NCBI GenBank assembly: GCA_963281155.1 | Contig: CAUJLY010000003.1 | Coordinates: 310,001 to 374,000, forward strand | DNA from: Rhabditophanes sp. KR3021 | Lineage: Eukaryota > Nematoda > Chromadorea > Rhabditida > Alloionematidae | Length of the DNA: 64,000 bases | Direction: 5' to 3' | Shown: positions 22,901 through 34,494 of the stretch, in pieces | How the letters are laid out: every line of letters starts with the position of its first letter | Numbering within the stretch: the stretch's first letter is position 1 | Made by a program: the position numbers and the translations under genes | The notes under the pieces: generated by a model | Database searches by the model: none | Seen by the model: the letters and a program-made list of their open reading frames with translations, nothing else | Told to the model about the DNA's origin: nothing

Positions 22901-24143
22901 TTTCCACTTGTCATCTTTCAATTATCCAAACAAAGAGGATCTAAAAGAGTCTTTATGAATGAGTAAGCTAATTTTAAGATGGAGCCAAAAGATTCTTTTA
23001 ATTAATGTTTTCTTAAAACAACATTTGTTCAAAATTATTTTCAAATATCTTTTTTTATTATTCCTCCGTACTAATGATCGTTTTTGAAGATTAAGTGGCA
23101 AGGAATGTAACGAGAAGGAAACGGGCAGGCAAAGATCTACTTATTTGTATTGGATTGGAAAGAGGTGCAGGAAAAAGGAACAAGGCTTGTGTGCACTTGC
23201 TTTGAGGAAAATCGATAAAGAAAGGAAGGCGCATGTGAGGATTGAGCAAGGCCAGGAATGTCCGATGTTTCGGAGTTTGTTTGGAGGGACATTGGTTATC
23301 AGGAGTGGAAAGTTGGATGAGTGTGACGAGAACAGTTTGAATGGGTCCAAGTCGCTTTTTATCATTCGTGGAGGACCAGATACGGAGACTTTAGTCAGCG
23401 AGCAGATTGACTTGTCTACTAAACTACACCTCCAAACTTGTTACATTGAGGTTAACGGGCAGCATGTTACTGTTCTTAAATCGTCACTTACCCCCGAATC
23501 CTTAATCAACGACACTATTAAAATAAGCCAACATTTCGGGAAGTTCAAACCCAAAGTAATAAATATTGTTGATTCACAATATTCATTCCGCCAACCTACT
23601 CATTTCACAGGAGCTCCACGAATGTTCCGAATATTTGACAAAGATGCCGAAGAATCGCATTCCTTTCACGCTCATCCAAAGCAACATTTGTTTACTTTTG
23701 AACAAAAGGATTTGTCCGATGTTAATTTGGTGGATCAAGGAACAATGTTATGGGTATGGAGTTTTACCCACATTACGACCTTTGCCTTGCATCTAGCTCA
23801 AAGTTATTGGAATGGGAGAGAGGGAAAGGTTGTCGTGGTGCACCGCGGAAAAGAAGATGAATCTTTTAAAGCACTGTTTCCATGGTGGAATGATTTTGAA
23901 GAACCCGACCTAGCTTTGTCTTCCAAAATTGATCTCACCACCTTGTTAGAAGAAAGAACAAAGACACGAACCCTTAAAGATGTTCAAAACAGAAACTTAC
24001 CCCAGGGATCAGATCTATCAAAGCTAGAAAATTATCTATCGGACGAAGATTTCTCCACTATCTTCAAAATGTCGCGTCCCCAATTCGAAGCCTTGGCCAA
24101 TTGGAAAAAAATCGAACTTAAAAAGAATGCTTCTTTATTTTAA
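19929..24143 (+). CDS. Supervillin-like gelsolin/villin-family protein
   Basis: Exons 19929-20279, 20325-20483, 20736-21614, 21655-22481 and 23096-24143 give 1087 aa. The N-terminal third is polar and serine-rich, with a short repeat (YSSADLKKPN, YSSTHLKQPN). Gelsolin-like domains follow: RARLVKPHYEQINSHCVFLL; a block with a divergent DFGSEIYVWIG core; RPDWIILRKITAG; YVVHWKYRIQKDGIKSGKE; STYLYWIGKR; then further repeats (MLWVWSFTHITTFAL). A C-terminal villin headpiece (LSDEDFSTIFKMSRPQFEAL ... NWKKIELKKNASLF) ends the protein. The order and the VDFKG/RPDWII features match supervillin rather than villin. Supervillin anchors actin and myosin II at membranes. The 614-nt intron before the last exon is assigned by phase (AAAAG/gtttgt to gattaag/T) and is the least certain splice. 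The 3' end overlaps SCC2. Confidence 0.86.
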
Positions 24144-24170
24144 TTAAAACCACTTTATAAAGTGAATAAA
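24134..24170. terminator. Overlapping convergent 3' ends with two poly(A) signals
   Basis: AATAAA at 24165-24170 (+) serves supervillin and lies 5 nt from the SCC2 stop (24174-24176). On the minus strand an AATAAA (complement 24134-24139) lies inside the last codons of supervillin and can serve SCC2. The two mRNAs must therefore overlap at their 3' ends. Confidence 0.6.
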
Positions 24171-24173
24171 ATT

Positions 24174-27100
24174 TTATGTTTCATAAAAATAATCATAATA
24201 ATTTGAGATATATTCAGCAATTGTACGTGCAGCCCCATCGTAGTTGATAGGCAACTCAAATTTTTGGATGTCTTTATAGGAGATGACACGAGTATTGTAA
24301 TCTATTAACTTAGATATATCTGGGCAATTGTCGTTCATTGATATTTTGTACCTTTTTAGAAGATACTTCCTGAGTTCCAATAAGACCATAATAGAGCAAC
24401 TTTCTGTCAAGATATCGACGAATTGTTGCGAATTTTGTTGATTTGATCCAATAACTTTGACTATTTGCAACAACACCTCCAAACTATACCCATCATACTC
24501 ATTCTCCTTAAACAAATCCGTCTTCTCCACAAAATCTCTTATCTTATTGAAGCACTCGCCTCCCTCACAGTTAATCTTCACATCACACAACTTTATTATA
24601 TATTCAACTGAATCTGTTTCACTGAAATCCAATGTACCCACAGCATCAGCTAAAAACATTTTATTTTGAATTTGATTGTAATCTGTAGTAGATTGGCTAA
24701 TCAAATTGATTAGTTTTTCGAAGAAAACTCGTCTGTAGTGCTTGTATTTGATGACAAATTTGTAGATGGAGTTGAAGTAACTGATGACTTGTTCTGATTG
24801 TAAGGTTTTTTTTAAATTACCTCCTTTATTGCCTTTGATGTAGAAGGCACGTGGTGAGTTGTGGTTGTTTTGGATGAATTGTTTTCCACGAACCATTCCT
24901 TGAACCATAAATTCCAACAAACATTTTTTAGCCTTTCTCTCAGTGTTCTTCATTAACTCACAAATCTCATTGTCAATCGTAAAGTCTTCATCACACAAAA
25001 AGGCAATAGCATGCGAAATACTATTAAACGGATTAAGTATTCCAGTTGATATATTCAATGAAATCAACTTATAGCAAGCTACTCTGTACATTTTAGAGGT
25101 CGTTGAATCCATATTGATGATCAAAGAATAATAGTTGTTCAATATTTTGAATGGCAATGAATCTTCTTCCACATTAAGAACTTTTAAATCGGAATCTAGT
25201 TGGATAGCTTTGGATTTTAGCTCAACTACTTTTTCGTCCTTTTCAATGGCTATTAGGATTGCATTGACGATGATGTATTTGATGTCGCCGAGGACAGGGC
25301 ATTCTTGATGTTTCAGAATTGTTTGCAGTATAGTTACTACATTTGCTTCGTTGAACCAGACTGGATAAGCAATTAAGGCATCTGTTAGGCACTTGATGAC
25401 AACTTTCATTGATAAAGGATCAGTAGCCTTCATAGCAAACTTTAAAATAAGTGAAAACATCTTTTGGATGACAAATTGGTCATTTGCGTACCCCTCAAAA
25501 GCCTGGCATTTCTTGAAAAATTCGATACCATAATATCTGACAAAAAGTCCGTACTTGTAGAGTATCTTGCTAGGCCCACCTTTATCTACTCCTTCCTTAA
25601 AACCTCCCAAAATCTTGGCATAAATATCTATAATCTTATCGCCTCTATAAACCTTGTACTTCCATACCCTTCTAATACAACTCAGGATCTTAATAGAAAG
25701 TTCCCAAGTAGTAAAATCGTCCATCAAAAGAAGTCCGCACACACTTTCTTCTATATAATTCATAGCAAAGAAAGGGAGCGATGTTTTAAGAGAATCGATT
25801 CCATTTAGAATAGCAGTTAAGAGATCATAAAATACGGGTAGAAGAGACTTGTTGTCTTTCATTAAATCAACATAAGGTAACATGATTTCGATAAATTCAA
25901 CGATGCATTCAGGTCTTACTTCCGTTAGTAGACGTAATAAACTTAGTGACGCAGAAAGGTTTTTGAGACTTGATTTTGAGCTTTCTTCTTGACCGTATAA
26001 GATACTATTTATAAAGTCTAAGGTTGCTTTTATCAGATTTCCTATAAATTTATTCATCCCTATGTAATCAAGTGGTTTTATTTTCCTTAAAACATTAATG
26101 AAATGTTTTTCTTTGTTGTTTTTGACACAAACAACCATTACAGACAAAATTTCTTTGAAGATGTTTGGTGGGTAAGCAGCAAAATATGACATGTCAAACC
26201 ACCTTTTCTCCAAACATTTTGTAACTTCGTCTCTAATAATAGGTTCATCGAAGGTCCTTGAGATGATATCTTTGAGAATGTTGCATTTATCTTGTTCAGA
26301 CACCAAGTTAAGGATAGGTGGTAAACTAAGAATTACACACTTTCTGACCATAACACTTTGATCCGATAATCTATCATAATATAACTTGAAATATTTGCCC
26401 ATGAAAGCAGGCTTGGCAACGAAACATTTAGCCAAAAAGGAAACATGGACTTCCCTTGATTGGGCACTGTTGTCAATTGTTCTAAAAGACATAAATGGAG
26501 CTAATAAAGGAATGTCCAGTAATTCGTAATTAAGTTCAACAATTGAAGTTAGACATTTTGTGGCTGTTACTCTTAAATGGTTAGGAATGTCTTGGCGGAG
26601 GGAAGAGATGACTATTTTAAAGAAGTTTCCCACGTAATTGTTTAGTTCTTTTTGAATTAACATCATCTTGCTGGATAGGATTACATCTTTGGGGGTTAGC
26701 AAGTAACTTGATTTTGTTTCTGAATAAGTGTAGAGGTTCTTTAGATTGAAGACGAAGAACTTTTTCATGCTTTCTAGCATTATTTTCTGTTTTGCTAGGG
26801 CTTTGTCGCTCATTCCGGAGGAGTGATTGTCAAAGGTATTAATGATGTAGTCGAGGCAACTGGCAATTTGATAATTTCTACTTGATTTGTAATCATAGAT
26901 GGTACTTTGCCCTTCCTTTCTTTTCAAATAATCTGTGGTAACACTGGCAAAGGTACAATAATCTTTAGGAGGGACTTTCAAAGCTTTGAGTAGATTATTC
27001 TTTTTTACTGAAAATCCTGATTGTTGATGAGTTTTGATATCATTCAACTTGACACTATGCATACTTTTAAAATGATCCAAGTCATACAAATTCTCTTTAA

Positions 27101-28391
27101 TCAACATTTTACAAAGTTCAGATGAAATAGTAATACAAGCGTTTCTAACAACCAAATCATTCTTTTCTTCCAAATAATTGTAATTCAACTTGGAAACAAT
27201 TGAAATAATGATCCTCTCAGCAGCTGGAAATTCTGGCATAAAGACAACTCTGATCAACTCATTAACAAATTTAAGCATTGCTAGTCTCTCATACTTTTCA
27301 ATATCCTTTTGTTTCATTTTGATTAGGAAGGATGAAGTAATGACGTCGATTAGCTGTTCGGATCTCTTGAATTTGAGCAGCAACATATTTACGGAATCAT
27401 TAAAATCAGCACCTTCTTCCATATTGAAGTCTCTTACTTGAAAGATACTCTGAACAAGTGTCAACAATAAAATTGTAAAAGCATTTTCAAAAGTCCCGTT
27501 TTGGTTATTTTCAAATTGGTAAACAGCATTCGAATTTATTATCAATTCTGTCAACATATGGCACTGATCTTCAGAATTAGTAAAGACTGAGGTCAAACAC
27601 TTCATAATAGGAATCTTAAACGTGGACTGAAATATATTCAGAACCATAAAAGTCAGTTCATTCATAACTCGACTACTAAAACCGATCCATCCCGTAAATT
27701 GTTGGAAGAAAGTTGAAAACAAATCAAAGATTGTAAAACATTTGGATTTGAGAACAATCATCTCCTTGTCATTTGCAAAGATAGCTTCAATTGGAAACTT
27801 TTCTATTAAAGTAGAAAACAAATCAAAGACTGTTTCCACAAATTCCTCGTTATTTAGTTTCAAACCAACCCTGCTTGTAATTATTTGAAGGCCAATGATA
27901 GCGATGTCAGTAAATGTAGAAGCCACTTTGATTCCTTCTCTGCTTTCACTAGTCAGCGATAACAATGAAAAAGCCTCGACAAAAGTATCTGGAAATGAAC
28001 TTATGGCATTCATGGTACGTTCCAACCACTTCATTTCGATATGTTTTAGATTCTTGGAACTGTACAGAATAGAGATTAACTGCCTGACGTCCGTAACCAA
28101 CTCTGATTCACCACCCCAAACTGATTCATCCTTCCACCCAGCCAACAACAAATTCAAATCACAAATAGCTTCTTCCTCAGACAAAGCTTTTGATGACCAT
28201 GCCTTTGCTTTATTCAAACTACTTTTTCCTTCTTTACTTTCAATCATCGTTATTATCTCATCAATAACATCAGCATACACATCATCCTCCACCTCCATAG
28301 GTTCATCTTCTAAAATAATTGGTTTTTATTATTTAATGAGATCAAATTACTTACCCTCTTCAATGACATTATCATTTTCACAGAACAACAT
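24174..28391 (-). CDS. Cohesin loader SCC2/NIPBL-like HEAT-repeat protein
   Basis: Two exons, complement of 24174-28309 and 28355-28391, give 1390 aa. The second exon of 4.1 kb is unbroken. Helical HEAT-type repeats run through the protein. The best family marker is the block LRVTATKCLTSIVELN, then IDNSAQSREVHVSFLAK, YYDRLSDQSVMVRKCVIL and IIRDEVTKCLEKRWF. It matches the SCC2/NIPBL core (DNSxxVREAAVELLG, ILDTGVSVRKRVIK, EEGIKKLVNETFQxLWF). SCC2 loads cohesin on DNA together with MAU2/SCC4. The N-terminus is short and acidic (MLFCENDNVIEEEDEPMEVEDD), without the long disordered arm of animal NIPBL. The ATG directly follows an acceptor-like atttaag. A decayed second copy of its 5' half lies at 41.9-42.7 kb. 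Confidence 0.8.
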
Positions 28392-28587
28392 CTTAAATAA
28401 AGGTGCTAATTAGGCAGAAAATGAATATAATAAGTTGGATTTGTGTAAACACACACCAACTTACCGCGAATCACCCCACCAACACATCGTGTCAAAAGCC
28501 ACACACACCATCAAAAGAAAAATGTTTATTAAAGGAAGTAAAAACAAATATTATCATTTGTCATGATAACAACAAAAAAAGAAGCAT

Positions 28588-28702
28588 TTAAAAATAATTG
28601 ATGTAGACTTCATCAATCCTCAAAAGACCCATCTGGCAAATATCTCCAGCTGATGATAGGAATTTTTTGTTCTTTGCGAGCTATTTCAAGAGGATCAGTT
28701 TC
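28588..28702 (-). pseudogene. Truncated RPB6 relic
   Basis: The minus strand matches the last about 38 codons of the intact RPB6 at 42905-43294 ([26 protein letters not shown]), but nine bases (Lys-Glu-Leu) are missing. Further small deletions put a stop right after the FED codons, and similarity ends abruptly at 28702 with no upstream RPB6 exon. The neighbouring 28470-28587 sequence is also nearly identical to 42780-42904. It is a dead copy in the duplicated RPB6-SCC2 block. Confidence 0.88.
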
Positions 28703-29553
28703 TGATAGGTGAATAGTTATTAAGACATAGTATTATTTCCTTGTAGTTAAACCTGAAACTCCGTAAATTAGTCTGTAACATTTTGTTTTGTACTATGCTT
28801 ATAAGTGTCAAAATAGGTTTACATCAGTCAACGCTCTTATATAGAAAGTTAAAAGCTGATTTGGTTAGGGATAGGCGTCTGCAGGGCAACGATAAAGAAA
28901 AGAAGTCTTGAAAAGTGTATTCCGAATCTGGCACAAATAATGTTTATATTATAAACAGTTTATTGTTAATTTGATTCAAGTGCAAGATATTTAAGATTGA
29001 TTCCCAGCTATAAAAAGAACATATTTATGATCTATGGTTTTCGTTTCAATTTATATAAAGTAAGGGGTTTCCTATATATCATTGGACAATATTAGGAACT
29101 TTATTTTAGTCAAAAAGTGGGCAATAAAATGTATGATATTTTCTCCCCATCAAATTATTTAATATGCCCATCTTAACTAATTACCTATTAAATAATATTA
29201 TTTCAATAAAATGCTAAGAAATAATCTTATTATTTCATACAAACATGATCATTACCGTTATTAGGACAAACAACCAATTTCTTAATAATAATTGATATTA
29301 AATTCTATCAAGCTCTAAAATAACTCCCATGTCAACGCATTATCTATTACTAATCATACATATGCTTCATCAGCATATCATCTCTCCATCACAAAAATGG
29401 TCTTCAGAGCTATCGACACTTTCTTATTTCAACATTATACTCATATATATTATACTTAATAATTAGATTGTACTAATATTTATATTTACAGGAACCTAAT
29501 AATTTCTATTGCGTCAAGACTACTATTATTAAACAAATATTTTTAGTAACAAT
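28703..29553. other. Intergenic, nothing recognised
   Basis: AT-rich spacer between the duplicated block and the MITD1-like gene. An acceptor-like tatttttag (ending at 29546) precedes the next start codon. Confidence 0.5.
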
Positions 29554-30785
29554 ATGGATCCAGGCACAATTCAGTCAATAAAACGAAAAATAAAAGCCTA
29601 TATCGCTGACTATGGCAAAACAAATGATCAAACCAAAAAGACATTTTATAAGGAGCAAATGGCCGATTTGTGTACCATTTTAAGTACGTTGTTTTATCAT
29701 ATTTATAATAGTGTATTTTTTAGGTGATCATTGCGACGAAGAAGTTATAAATATTATGTTTCAAATACATGACTTAACTAACACTCAATCCAATAAATTA
29801 CCAATTTTAGAGCCAGCCAAGACTACTATTTGTCGAGATCCAGATCATGCATTTTCTGATGGTATTTTAGCAATAAAAGAACGTGCTAACATATTAATTG
29901 AAACTAAAGCTTTTCTTTTACATCAAGATGTAGTAGATGAAGTTGAAGCTATATTTCGTGGAATTTCTTCTTTAAAAGAAAGTAAGTTAAGATAAATAAT
30001 TATATTTAAATATTTTTTTAGTTTTTACCAATGATGATAAAAAATTAGGACAAATTACTGATCTAAAAAATGATTTATGTCTTAAATTTAAGGAATATGT
30101 ATCAGAAGATAAAAAAAATTTATTGATAATCCGGAATAAAATTACCCTAAAAAAATCTAGAACAGAACATATAATAAAATCCAGGCCTCCCCTTGTAATG
30201 CGTAACGATACTCCTTCACTAGGAAATATTGTTATTTCCGAGGATGCTCTTGGTTATACGTATAAAGGGATATTTGACAAATATCTTAACACTGAAAAAC
30301 ATAATGCGGACCAATGTACAGAAGTAACTATTAGGGATGCCTTTATTCGCAATCCTTTTCAATTTCAAAATTTGAGCTTATTTGTTACATATGTTATGGA
30401 TACATTTAAAAATCTTAGATGCATCACTGTTGTAACTAGAAATATCAACACTCTTGAAAAATTGAGACATAAAAAGAAACGATTTTTCAAAAAAAATGAA
30501 AATGAAATCAAGCAAAAATTATCCGCCAAACAAGCTATTTTTGAAGCTAAATTGAGTGAAATTGCTCAGAATTGCAACCAGAAATCAGTTGCTTTTGAAT
30601 TGCAAATTAATCGCAATATTCACGACAGGCATATCTTGTTTAATCATGGTATAATTGTTTCTATGGGAAGAGGATTGGATATTTTTAAAAAAACCCAAAA
30701 CCCCAACGACATCAGAAGCAAAATCCCTTGTTATGAAACTCAAATCACATTTTTCAACGCCTTTGAATCAGAAAAATCTTTTTGA
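29554..30785 (+). CDS. MITD1-like protein (MIT C-terminal PLD-like domain)
   Basis: Exons 29554-29683, 29724-29981 and 30022-30785 (introns of 40 nt) give 383 aa. The C-terminal 150 residues match the membrane-binding C-terminal domain of MITD1: YKGIFDKYL, CTEVTIRDAFIRNPFQFQNL, a middle variable part, then IHDRHILFNHGIIVSMGRGL, DIFKK and CYETQITFF. In animals MITD1 acts with ESCRT-III in abscission: its MIT domain binds CHMP tails and the C-terminal domain binds phospholipid. Here the N-terminal 200 residues are helical and longer than in MITD1 (about 249 aa total), and I cannot recognise a standard MIT domain in them. A TAACAAT leader with an acceptor (tttttag) ends 7 nt before the ATG. Confidence 0.72.
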
Positions 30786-31117
30786 TTAGCAAAATGTTGA
30801 TTCAACTAAAAACATTTTTCTCTAATCACATTCTTTTTATTGTCATGACACTTTTTTAACCACAATTTTTCTTTAATTACACCTTTGTTATTCTATTTAG
30901 TAGTTAAGAAATTTTAAAACTCGGTTAACTACAACATCTAAAGATATTTACTGTCCCATTATATTTTTAACTCTCGTACTATTATCTAAATCATGAATAT
31001 TAAGTAGTGACTAATAAAAAATAAAATATATAATTTGTTTTGATTTATATAGACAGACATTTAAATTAATAGTACAACAATAAAATGTCTACATAACTAA
31101 AATATATAAACTTAGAA
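30786..31117. other. Intergenic, convergent 3' spacer
   Basis: AT-rich spacer between the convergent MITD1-like and srt genes. Nothing further is seen. Confidence 0.5.
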
Positions 31118-32158
31118 TCAGCGATTTGACACCTGCTTTATTCTTGTTGACAGATTTATTGCTTTCACCTGCGAAACTACAATCTTTCCTTTTTTAATTT
31201 TTAAGATCTGCATTAAAATTGTTTTTCTGACAGATTTGTTGAAAATTATTACTGTGAGTGCAGACGTGGAATGATCAATCAGCCAAATGGCATGTGCGAC
31301 AACATAAACCCATTCTGGAAAGGTAAAGAATTCAAAATATATAAAAGCAATATATGCTGTGGCCGAGAAAAATGAAATAATTGCTATTTGACTTGTTAAT
31401 CGCATTGCCGTGGGATTAAAATAATTGTTTGAGTATGAAAACGAATTTTTCAAATAAATACCAAGAAGCGTAAAGAACAAAAATACCGTGCAAACCACAT
31501 GGAATCCGTTGTTAAAATCATGAGCAAAGCTATTTATTAATTTTTGGTGATATGGCAGATTCATTCCATAATAAATATCAAATGCAAATGTTTGCATTTT
31601 TTGGTTAAATAAAGGTAATTTTGCGAAAACCACGGAATACAAATAGTATATGCCAAATGGCATAACCCAAATTAAACAGTAGTATTTGTCAAATAACTTT
31701 TCACGTATATCATGGAATCTTATCTCGCATAATCTAGTAAAGAATAACATAATAGTAACAATTGAAGTTAAAACAAAAAATATTTGTATAATTAAACCAT
31801 GTAGAAAGATTAATACTGGACTCGAACAAGCGGAAATTCCGCTCATTTTAACTAGACCAGATATGGGTCCAATAAATAGTATATTTACTATGTCGATTAC
31901 ACTAAGCAGAAGCATGATTCTGTAACAAACTGAATGATATTCTTTATAAGTTAATGCAATTACATAAGGTATTTGAATTAGCAATAACACAATGCCTAAA
32001 ATAATGTAAAATAGGCCGACTCCAAAATTTTTGTCTTCATTTTCAACACTCCGCAAATGATGTTGTGAAAACATAGAACAATTGAATAATCTCCCTGAGA
32101 CAAGAAAATCAAATGGTGTATTTTTATTTAATAATATAATAATCTGTGCTTCATCCAT
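31118..32158 (-). CDS. Serpentine chemoreceptor, srt-like (7TM GPCR)
   Basis: Single-exon 346-aa protein. Seven hydrophobic segments are visible, with TM1 at FGVGLFYIILGIVLLLIQIP and TM2 starting CYRIMLLLSVIDIVNILFIG. TM3 follows SACSSPVLIF, and an RLCEIR motif comes after TM3. The last helix region ends NKSVRKTIL. The CYRIM start of TM2 and the G-x-x-x-CS-P element before TM3 are typical of the nematode Srt class. It is expected to act in sensory cilia through G proteins, with ligand unknown. Lack of introns is unusual for the class. It sits with decayed receptor fragments (34.5-36.7 kb), consistent with a fast-turning chemoreceptor cluster. Confidence 0.75.
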   Translation of the reverse strand: MDEAQIIILLNKNTPFDFLVSGRLFNCSMFSQHHLRSVENEDKNFGVGLFYIILGIVLLLIQIPYVIALTYKEYHSVCYRIMLLLSVIDIVNILFIGPISGLVKMSGISACSSPVLIFLHGLIIQIFFVLTSIVTIMLFFTRLCEIRFHDIREKLFDKYYCLIWVMPFGIYYLYSVVFAKLPLFNQKMQTFAFDIYYGMNLPYHQKLINSFAHDFNNGFHVVCTVFLFFTLLGIYLKNSFSYSNNYFNPTAMRLTSQIAIISFFSATAYIAFIYFEFFTFPEWVYVVAHAIWLIDHSTSALTVIIFNKSVRKTILMQILKIKKGKIVVSQVKAINLSTRIKQVSNR

Positions 32159-32325
32159 GCTAGTAAGTACGAAATTATCAAAGCTAAATTATATAGTATG
32201 CTTATTTGTCTGTTTAAAGCTAAAAGTGTTTTTGCATTTTATAAATAGGTTATTTAAAATATTGCCGAGTACAACATATGTATTTTTTTCATCAGTTATT
32301 AGTATTACTCTCAAAACATCATTGG

Positions 32326-32655
32326 TTAACAACACTTGATAGATTTACAAATTTGTTCCGTAGAATCTTCCTTTTTAAGTCCAGTGAGAATTTCCTTCTT
32401 TGAAATCCTGAATAACTCCTTACATACAAAAGAAAAAATAAATGCAGGAGCAACAGCGGCCGTACAAACTGCAGATTCAACCTGAAAACAAATTAAATAT
32501 AATAAACATTTGAAGACTTACATTAGATTCGTCTGCATTTTTAATAAGATTTCTCTAAGTCCATCAACAGCTTTTTTACAAAACCTGCAATTCTTTCCTG
32601 AGACTATAAATGCATTCATAAGAATAATTGTAATGAAGATAGCTGAGAATTTCAT
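32326..32655 (-). pseudogene. SapB (saposin-like) peptide gene with a frameshift
   Basis: Two exons, complement of 32326-32481 and 32522-32655, look like a secreted saposin-B peptide of the caenopore type. Exon 1 has a signal peptide (MKFSAIFITIILMNAFIVSG) and CRFC. Exon 2 has VESAVC, FVCKEL and a terminal CKSIKCC, keeping the cysteine spacing of the fold. The intron gtaagt...ttttcag is clear, but exon 1 is one base short for the phase of exon 2. The break maps near a run of five A in the coding strand (about 32535-32545). Either the gene is a recent pseudogene or one A is missing from the assembly. The neighbour at 33741-34070 is the intact paralogue. Confidence 0.7.
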
Positions 32656-33740
32656 GTTTTCATAAGGTAATTTGGAATAAAATTAGCATCATCAAAATAG
32701 CCATTTTTGTTTATTTGTAAATGTTCTTATTATCAACATTCCATAGCAATTTATTTATTCAAATAATCAAATTCTTACTTGTGCCAAAAATATGTTTGAA
32801 TTCTGCTAAAATCAACATTATTATGAAAGTAAGCATAATTTAATATTTCATCGTTACTTTGCTTTTAATAATACAAATAATCTTAATTTATAATACATGA
32901 TAAATCTTGAATTATAAAATACGTATTTGTTCAATATAACAAAAACAATATTCGACCGTATTTTGCATTATGTTAAATATTATCATCAAAGCTTAAATGT
33001 TATATGATATATTAAAAACCTTTGATAATCTGCATGATTCATTTATATTTACATTCAACTATTTAATCACAAATAACGTAAATTAATTAATTATCACAAA
33101 AAGAACAATTTTATTTAAATGCGTTTAAACACTAATTGGTGTAAAAGCATACCAGACTAATATCGAACATTTGCAATGTTTATATTCTATGAATGTGCTA
33201 GTTATTAATAATTCAAATACCCATTGCTTGAATAATGTGTAGTAATTATTTAAAAGGTTGGAAGTTTCGCGAATGAAACTGTTAATTAAGCAATTACATT
33301 ACGAGAGCCATTTGCAAATATCGTTAATTAAAAAATCAATCGAATACTCAGAACATGTCAAGCATGCATTTAATTAACGTGTAAATTCGTAATATAAATT
33401 CTGTGTGTAATACAAAATTAAATTCCAAATAATAAAAATTTCTCAGAATACTCTTTTAAATTAAATGCAATAAATTTATTAAAAATGTATTTATAAATTG
33501 AATAATAGGTTTAATGAAAGTGTAATATTAATGTGAAAACTGAACTATTAATCTTATCACAAATAAATCATTTCAATTAATATATCAATAGTCCATTGCA
33601 TTCCTATATACTAGCAATTTTTACAAGTTCATTCATGAAATAATTAGTTTTGGGGTTTTATACTGAAAAAATACAAAGAATTAAATAAATAAAATTTAAT
33701 ATTATTTAAAATAATTTATAATCGGTTATTCAAATTATTA
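32656..33740. other. Intergenic, nothing recognised
   Basis: Very AT-rich 1.1-kb spacer between the two SapB genes. No gene or RNA is supported. Confidence 0.5.
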
Positions 33741-34070
33741 TTAACAAAAGTTAATAGATTTGCAAATCTTGGTTTTTGCATCCCTTTTGAGTATTGGAAG
33801 AAGAATAATTTTGGGTATTTGAAGAAGTTTTTCACATGCAACGGCAAGAAATGCCTTTTTCTTGTTAAGAGCGAGGGCTGTACATACAAGAGATTCAGTC
33901 TAAAAAGTCTTCAAAATTAATTATGAATACTAAACACCTACAAGAGTAGCATCCTTTTCTAAGTAATCCTTAACTAAGGCGACTGTTTCCTTACACAAGT
34001 CACAAGTGTTTGCTGATGCGATAATGGCATTCATTAGAATGAATGTAATAAATATAGCAATCAATTTCAT
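33741..34070 (-). CDS. Secreted SapB-domain peptide (caenopore-like)
   Basis: Exons, complement of 33741-33899 and 33942-34070, give 95 aa. A signal peptide (MKLIAIFITFILMNAIIASA) is followed by one saposin-B domain with cysteines in CDLC, ESLVC, VACEKL, KICKS and the final FC: six in the usual pattern for three disulfides. Family knowledge: nematode SapB (spp) peptides are small lipid-interacting, often pore-forming gut defence proteins. Whether this one permeabilises membranes cannot be told from the sequence. It shares intron position, signal peptide and spacing with the frameshifted copy at 32326, so the pair arose by tandem duplication. Confidence 0.85.
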
Positions 34071-34494
34071 GTTATAGGATGAAGTGACTATTCATATTTT
34101 TTTATTCATTTAAATATCATTTTTTCTTAAGTTAAAATAATCCAACTATGAATTTCGGATAAAAATATTTGCCTAATGACTCCTCTTTTTCTTATTTGTG
34201 CCAGATTAATTATGTTGAATAAAGCAGCTAAACAGATAAGGATAATTATTTAATAAAATAACATCATTAGTTGATTGTTGTAATCATTCATATATTTAAA
34301 CCATTCTTATGACATTAATTTGAAAAGTGTGATTTTTCTTAAAATACAATCAGAACAATTGACAATTCAATGTGTGCTTAAGTATTTATGATTAGGGATA
34401 TTAATTATTAAGTCAAGTCTTTTGATCGACATTACACATTCTTATGTGTTATGATTTTACAGTTTATTGAAAGAAGATGATTTAATATATAACA
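34071..34494. other. Intergenic, nothing recognised
   Basis: AT-rich spacer upstream of the SapB gene. It may hold its promoter, but no site is identifiable. Confidence 0.5.
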
